Positions 5,959 through 9,113 of a DNA stretch of 9,113 nt are shown one piece after another. The position numbers and the translations under genes are program-made. The number at the start of each line of letters is the position of its first letter. Within the stretch, counting starts at the first letter, position 1. This stretch comes from Desulfurococcales archaeon. GTDB lineage: Archaea > Thermoproteota > Thermoprotei_A > Sulfolobales > Acidilobaceae. The stretch lies in the NCBI GenBank assembly GCA_027012045.1, contig JALUZI010000103.1, positions 1 to 9,113 on the forward strand. Direction: 5' to 3'. Under the pieces are notes generated by a model. That model saw nothing but the letters and a program-made list of their open reading frames with translations, was not told the origin of the DNA and searched no databases.

Positions 5959-7056
5959 TCAAGCCTGTCCCGGTAATCCCTTCTCCCACGGTAGAACCAG
6001 TGTCTCGCCGACCGGGACGTATACTTTCACAGTCTTCTTACCGGATAAATCGACTCCTGAAGGCAAATACATTAGTAGTTCAGTGTTATTGTACTTTCCT
6101 TTTACCTCGATTCTGCTTCCGGCGAACATGGCTAATATGATGTTAACAGTGAACTCGTTGAACTCTCCTCCACTGGTCATCTCTGTCCTGAAGGATTCCG
6201 GCCTTATTATAACACCTACACTGCTACCTTCCTTAATTTTCATGTCAAGGTAGTCTTGATGGGTTACACCTTTGATTCTCCCTATACTTGTCTCCACGGT
6301 AACTTTATCACCTTCAACACTTGATACTTTACCGTAGAGCAAGTTGCTTCTGCCTAGGAATGTTGCGACAAATATATCCCTAGGCCAGGCGTAGATCTCA
6401 TATGGTGTCCCTACTTGGTGCACTTTCCCTTTATTCATAACCGCTATCCTGTCACTCATGGTTAAAGCTTCTTCTTGGTCGTGCGTTACATATATAGTGG
6501 TAATATTCAACTCCTTCTGTATTCTCTTAATCTCCTCCCTCATCCCCAGCCTCAGTTTGGCGTCGAGATTGCTGAGAGGCTCATCTAGGAGAAGTATACT
6601 CGGCTCAACGACGAGTGCACGAGCCAAAGCCACCCTCTGCTGTTGCCCGCCGCTAAGCTGGGTAGGATAACGGTTCTCCATTCCCTCGAGTCTAATAAGC
6701 TCGAGAACCTCCTTCACCTTTCTCCTTATCTCCTCTTTGGGCACCTTCCTCAGCTTCAGCCCGTAGGCAATGTTATCGAAAACCGTCATGTGCGGCCATA
6801 GAGCATAGTTCTGGAACACCATTGCAGTATTTCTCTCGTAGGGCCTCAGGTACGTAACATCCTTGTCATCGAACAGGATCCTCCCTTTATCAGGGAACTC
6901 GAACCCCGCTATAAGCCTGAGAGTAGTCGTTTTACCGCATCCGCTCGGTCCGAGGAAGGTGAAGAATTCGCCGTCCCTTATTTCAAGGTTCATCCTGTCA
7001 ACTGCCACTACGGGACCGTAGACCTTTGTTAGATCCTCTATTTTTACATGGGTCAC
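5959..7056 (-). CDS. ABC importer ATPase, MalK/PotA/FbpC class
   Basis: 365 residues from GTG 7056. This start is preferred over the in-frame GTG at 7071 because GAGGTG lies 7 nt before it and the protein then begins THVKIEDLTKVYG, as expected for the family. All nucleotide-binding motifs are present: Walker A GPSGCGKTT (36-44), Q-loop Gln82 in VFQNYALWPHM, signature LSGGQQQR (134-141), Walker B LLLDEP with Asp158/Glu159, and switch His192 in VTHDQ. Residues about 235-360 form the TOBE-type C-terminal regulatory domain. In this class (sugars, polyamines, Fe3+, phosphonates, thiamine) the ATPase dimer drives a periplasmic-binding-protein-dependent importer at the inner face of the membrane. 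Its partner is the adjacent fused permease, with an 11-bp gap. The substrate cannot be read from the ATPase alone. Confidence 0.9.
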   Translation of the reverse strand: MTHVKIEDLTKVYGPVVAVDRMNLEIRDGEFFTFLGPSGCGKTTTLRLIAGFEFPDKGRILFDDKDVTYLRPYERNTAMVFQNYALWPHMTVFDNIAYGLKLRKVPKEEIRRKVKEVLELIRLEGMENRYPTQLSGGQQQRVALARALVVEPSILLLDEPLSNLDAKLRLGMREEIKRIQKELNITTIYVTHDQEEALTMSDRIAVMNKGKVHQVGTPYEIYAWPRDIFVATFLGRSNLLYGKVSSVEGDKVTVETSIGRIKGVTHQDYLDMKIKEGSSVGVIIRPESFRTEMTSGGEFNEFTVNIILAMFAGSRIEVKGKYNNTELLMYLPSGVDLSGKKTVKVYVPVGETLVLPWEKGLPGQA

Positions 7057-7063
7057 ATGGAAC

Positions 7064-7069
7064 CACCTC
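7064..7069 (-). promoter_or_regulatory. Shine-Dalgarno site of the ABC ATPase, overlapping the permease stop
   Basis: GAGGTG on the minus strand, 7 nt before GTG 7056. It begins on the second base of the permease TGA stop (7070-7068), which suggests coupled translation. It has the same sequence and spacing as the site of the phosphoesterase gene and argues against a start at GTG 7071, which would lie upstream of it. Confidence 0.75.
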
Positions 7070-9113
7070 ACAGGGATATGAATGCATAGCTCTGTCTCAA
7101 CCCAAGCACAATTATCACCACGGCTATCAACTGAATTATAATCAAGACGAACCCGAGGGAGGCTAGGTCGAATGAGGCTTGGACGGAGGCTAGGCTCGTC
7201 TGCTTCATGAACCAGGTCAGTGGGGCCTTCGTGTTATCCGCGGACATGCCTCCCAGTGTTATGCTCACGCTAACTTCAGTTGAAGCGTATATGAACCCTA
7301 GCAAGACCCCGCTTAGTATATTCAACAGGATGAGCGGGATTACTATCGATACCAGAACCTTGGACCTAGACGCGCCTAGGTTCATAGCCGCCTCCTCCAG
7401 GCTGACATGCGTCTGCTGTAGGCCTGCGAAAAGACTCCTAGCTACGAAGGGTATTTTCCTTATGCCATAGGCTAGGACCAGCACGTACATTGGATTATAG
7501 GTTTCAGGGCTTGTAGGGTCGAATGGTGTTCCACGGAAGATTCCTGTCGAGTAGAAGAAAAACAGACCCACCGCAACGACGAGCCCGGGAATCGCTATTG
7601 GGAGAGTCACGAGAGCATCCAGTATGCCCATCAGCTTGGATTTACTCCGGGAGACGGCATAGGCGGCTGGAATAGCTATTGTGAGCATCAGTCCTAATGC
7701 TAGTGTAGCGTAGACGACCGAGTTTCTAATGTAGATGTTAACGTCTGGTGCCGTGAGAACTCTGGCGAGATGACTTAACGTGAACTGGCTTAATGTTAGC
7801 TTCCCATCTGGCTGCAGGAGCCCGAAAGTGATCAATATAGTTCCTACTTGAGGGACTGATGCGAAGGCAAGTATTGTTAGGAGTGTAAGGTATATGGCTA
7901 TTAATCCCAGAGCACCTGGTCTTCTCTCCCTTGGATGCCTCCTGCCACCCTTGGACAACATCGCGTATTGCTTGAGGCTCACATAGCTTCTGATAATAGC
8001 GTATCCTAGAATGGCGAACATGAGCATTACAAGTGCAAGAGTAGATATTTCAGGCAGTATAGTCGGTTTACCCGCGGAGACCAGGAGCTTATCGTATATC
8101 TGGTAGCTAATAAGGTTCCTCTCGTTAAACACTATAGGCCCAGCTAGGTCCTCAAGGCTGAATATGAAGACAAGGATTGCCCCAGCGGCTATTCCCGGCA
8201 GTGCTAGCGGAAGGGTTACTGTTCTGAAGAGTTTGAAGCCTTTTGCCCCCAGGTTCTCAGCTTGCTCTTCTAGGTTAGGGTCTATGTTGGCTAGGGAGGA
8301 GAATATGTTGAGATAAGCTATGGGCATATAAGCCATTATTTGGAGGAACATAACTCCCGCCAGGCCACTTAGATTAATTCTCCACGGCAGAATTCTCAAG
8401 TAGTCGTGGAGTATAACTGATCCTATACCGTCGTAACTGAATACCGCCTTCACTGCTAGAGCGTTCGCGAATGGGATGATGAACATGGGTACAAGGACGA
8501 GTATCCTAAACAGGGATTTGCCGGGGAACTTGTATCGTGCCATTATGAAAGCCATCAATAAACCGAGGAGAGTAGCCGATATCGTCACCGTTGTAGCTAC
8601 TAGTATAGAATTGATAAGTATTCCATGGTTATAAGTAACCCTAGCACCTCCAAGATAAAGTACAGGAACACCGTCTACAACCCTGGTCTCAACGAACTTA
8701 CCTATAGGCCTATCCCTCACATATATCGGGTTGGTAAAGACCTCCTTTATCCAGTACAAGTGATCGCCAACACCCGGCCCTGTCGTGGGTGGGGTGAAGG
8801 CTTTGATTATAACTATAGTCACAGGAACCAAGAGGAACACAGTCATCATAACCAGTGGATACGCGGCGAAAATGGCGATAAGCTTATCGACACGCTTCAG
8901 CCACGGAACCCTCCTTAGACCGTACTCTCTCCATATTCTTTTTTCCTCTCTCCTCTTCTGAAGGTAATTCTTAAACGAGAGATACGTATGGTCTAATAGT
9001 CCAATAGAAACATCAACTACGTAGACAAGCGAGATTATCTCTACGAGGTAAAGGATGCCTCTACCATAAACCTTTAGAGGCAACCCAATAGCGACGAGGA
9101 GGAGGGCAACAAG
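7068..9113 (-). CDS. Fused two-domain ABC importer permease, ThiP/FbpB-like (5' partial)
   Basis: Open to the right edge: 681 residues are visible. The only in-frame start is TTG 9083, which has no Shine-Dalgarno site, and hydrophobic sequence (LVALLLVAIG) continues in frame before it, so the true start probably lies beyond the window. Numbering from TTG 9083, each half carries a BPD-type permease domain with the ATPase-contact EAA loop: LEEQAENLGA (271-280) followed by LPLALPG, and LEEAAMNLGA (562-571) followed by IPLILLNILSG. About six membrane helices per half are seen, joined by an Arg-rich linker (378-390). Residues 1-60 add an N-terminal hydrophobic segment and a charged stretch (KNYLQKRREEKRIWRE) ahead of the canonical first helix (70-95). 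Such fused permeases serve Fe3+, thiamine or phosphonate importers; the substrate here is unknown. It is coupled to the downstream ATPase. Confidence 0.85.
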   Translation of the reverse strand, partial: LVALLLVAIGLPLKVYGRGILYLVEIISLVYVVDVSIGLLDHTYLSFKNYLQKRREEKRIWREYGLRRVPWLKRVDKLIAIFAAYPLVMMTVFLLVPVTIVIIKAFTPPTTGPGVGDHLYWIKEVFTNPIYVRDRPIGKFVETRVVDGVPVLYLGGARVTYNHGILINSILVATTVTISATLLGLLMAFIMARYKFPGKSLFRILVLVPMFIIPFANALAVKAVFSYDGIGSVILHDYLRILPWRINLSGLAGVMFLQIMAYMPIAYLNIFSSLANIDPNLEEQAENLGAKGFKLFRTVTLPLALPGIAAGAILVFIFSLEDLAGPIVFNERNLISYQIYDKLLVSAGKPTILPEISTLALVMLMFAILGYAIIRSYVSLKQYAMLSKGGRRHPRERRPGALGLIAIYLTLLTILAFASVPQVGTILITFGLLQPDGKLTLSQFTLSHLARVLTAPDVNIYIRNSVVYATLALGLMLTIAIPAAYAVSRSKSKLMGILDALVTLPIAIPGLVVAVGLFFFYSTGIFRGTPFDPTSPETYNPMYVLVLAYGIRKIPFVARSLFAGLQQTHVSLEEAAMNLGASRSKVLVSIVIPLILLNILSGVLLGFIYASTEVSVSITLGGMSADNTKAPLTWFMKQTSLASVQASFDLASLGFVLIIIQLIAVVIIVLGLRQSYAFISL

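Noticed and set aside
9081..9083. TTG as the permease start
   Set aside because: There is no Shine-Dalgarno site upstream and the frame continues, hydrophobic, to the edge. It is kept only as a fallback.

Overview
The window looks like a piece of a hyperthermophilic crenarchaeal chromosome, most likely order Desulfurococcales. The reasons are an S-layer-type surface protein with a long coiled-coil stalk and C-terminal membrane anchor, a secreted enzyme carrying a Ser/Thr-rich stalk and C-terminal membrane anchor, an archaeal dihydropteroate-synthase-like protein with its typical flanking domains, GAGGTG-type Shine-Dalgarno sites paired with GTG starts, AT-rich TATA-like boxes, and heavy use of ATA, AGG and CTA codons. 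The genus cannot be fixed from this sequence alone.

Layout. Positions 1-1190 (+) hold the 3' part of a surface protein gene whose start lies left of the window: beta-rich ectodomain, about 20 heptads of Ala-rich coiled coil, one membrane helix and a tiny tail. It converges on a dihydropteroate-synthase-related gene (1187-2800, -), and the two stop codons share the tetranucleotide TTAA. A 95-bp divergent promoter region (2801-2895) with a 12-bp palindrome and a 10-bp tandem repeat separates that gene from a nitrilase-superfamily amidohydrolase (2896-3690, +). The nitrilase converges, with a 6-bp gap, on a secreted, membrane-anchored calcineurin-like phosphoesterase (3697-5880, -). Upstream of that on the same strand are an ABC importer ATPase (5959-7056) and a fused two-domain permease (7068-9113, open at the right edge).

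How the genes may work together. The permease and ATPase are tightly coupled (11-bp gap, with the ATPase ribosome site overlapping the permease stop) and form the core of an importer of the Fe3+/thiamine/polyamine/phosphonate class. Its solute-binding protein is not in the window and would be expected beyond position 9113. The phosphoesterase follows 78 bp later with its own TATA-like box, an inverted repeat and a strong Shine-Dalgarno site, so it may be an independent or co-regulated unit. A surface phosphoesterase that releases a product for uptake by the neighbouring importer is an attractive but unproven reading. The pterin-type protein and the nitrilase are housekeeping or metabolic genes; they share a promoter region but no evident pathway.

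I saw no tRNA, rRNA, CRISPR array or insertion sequence. No stretch longer than 100 bp lacks a gene. I do not see a clearly new multi-gene system. The most unusual items are the alanine-core coiled-coil stalk with an exact 86-bp internal duplication, the inverted repeat overlapping the phosphoesterase ribosome site, and the extra N-terminal hydrophobic segment of the permease.
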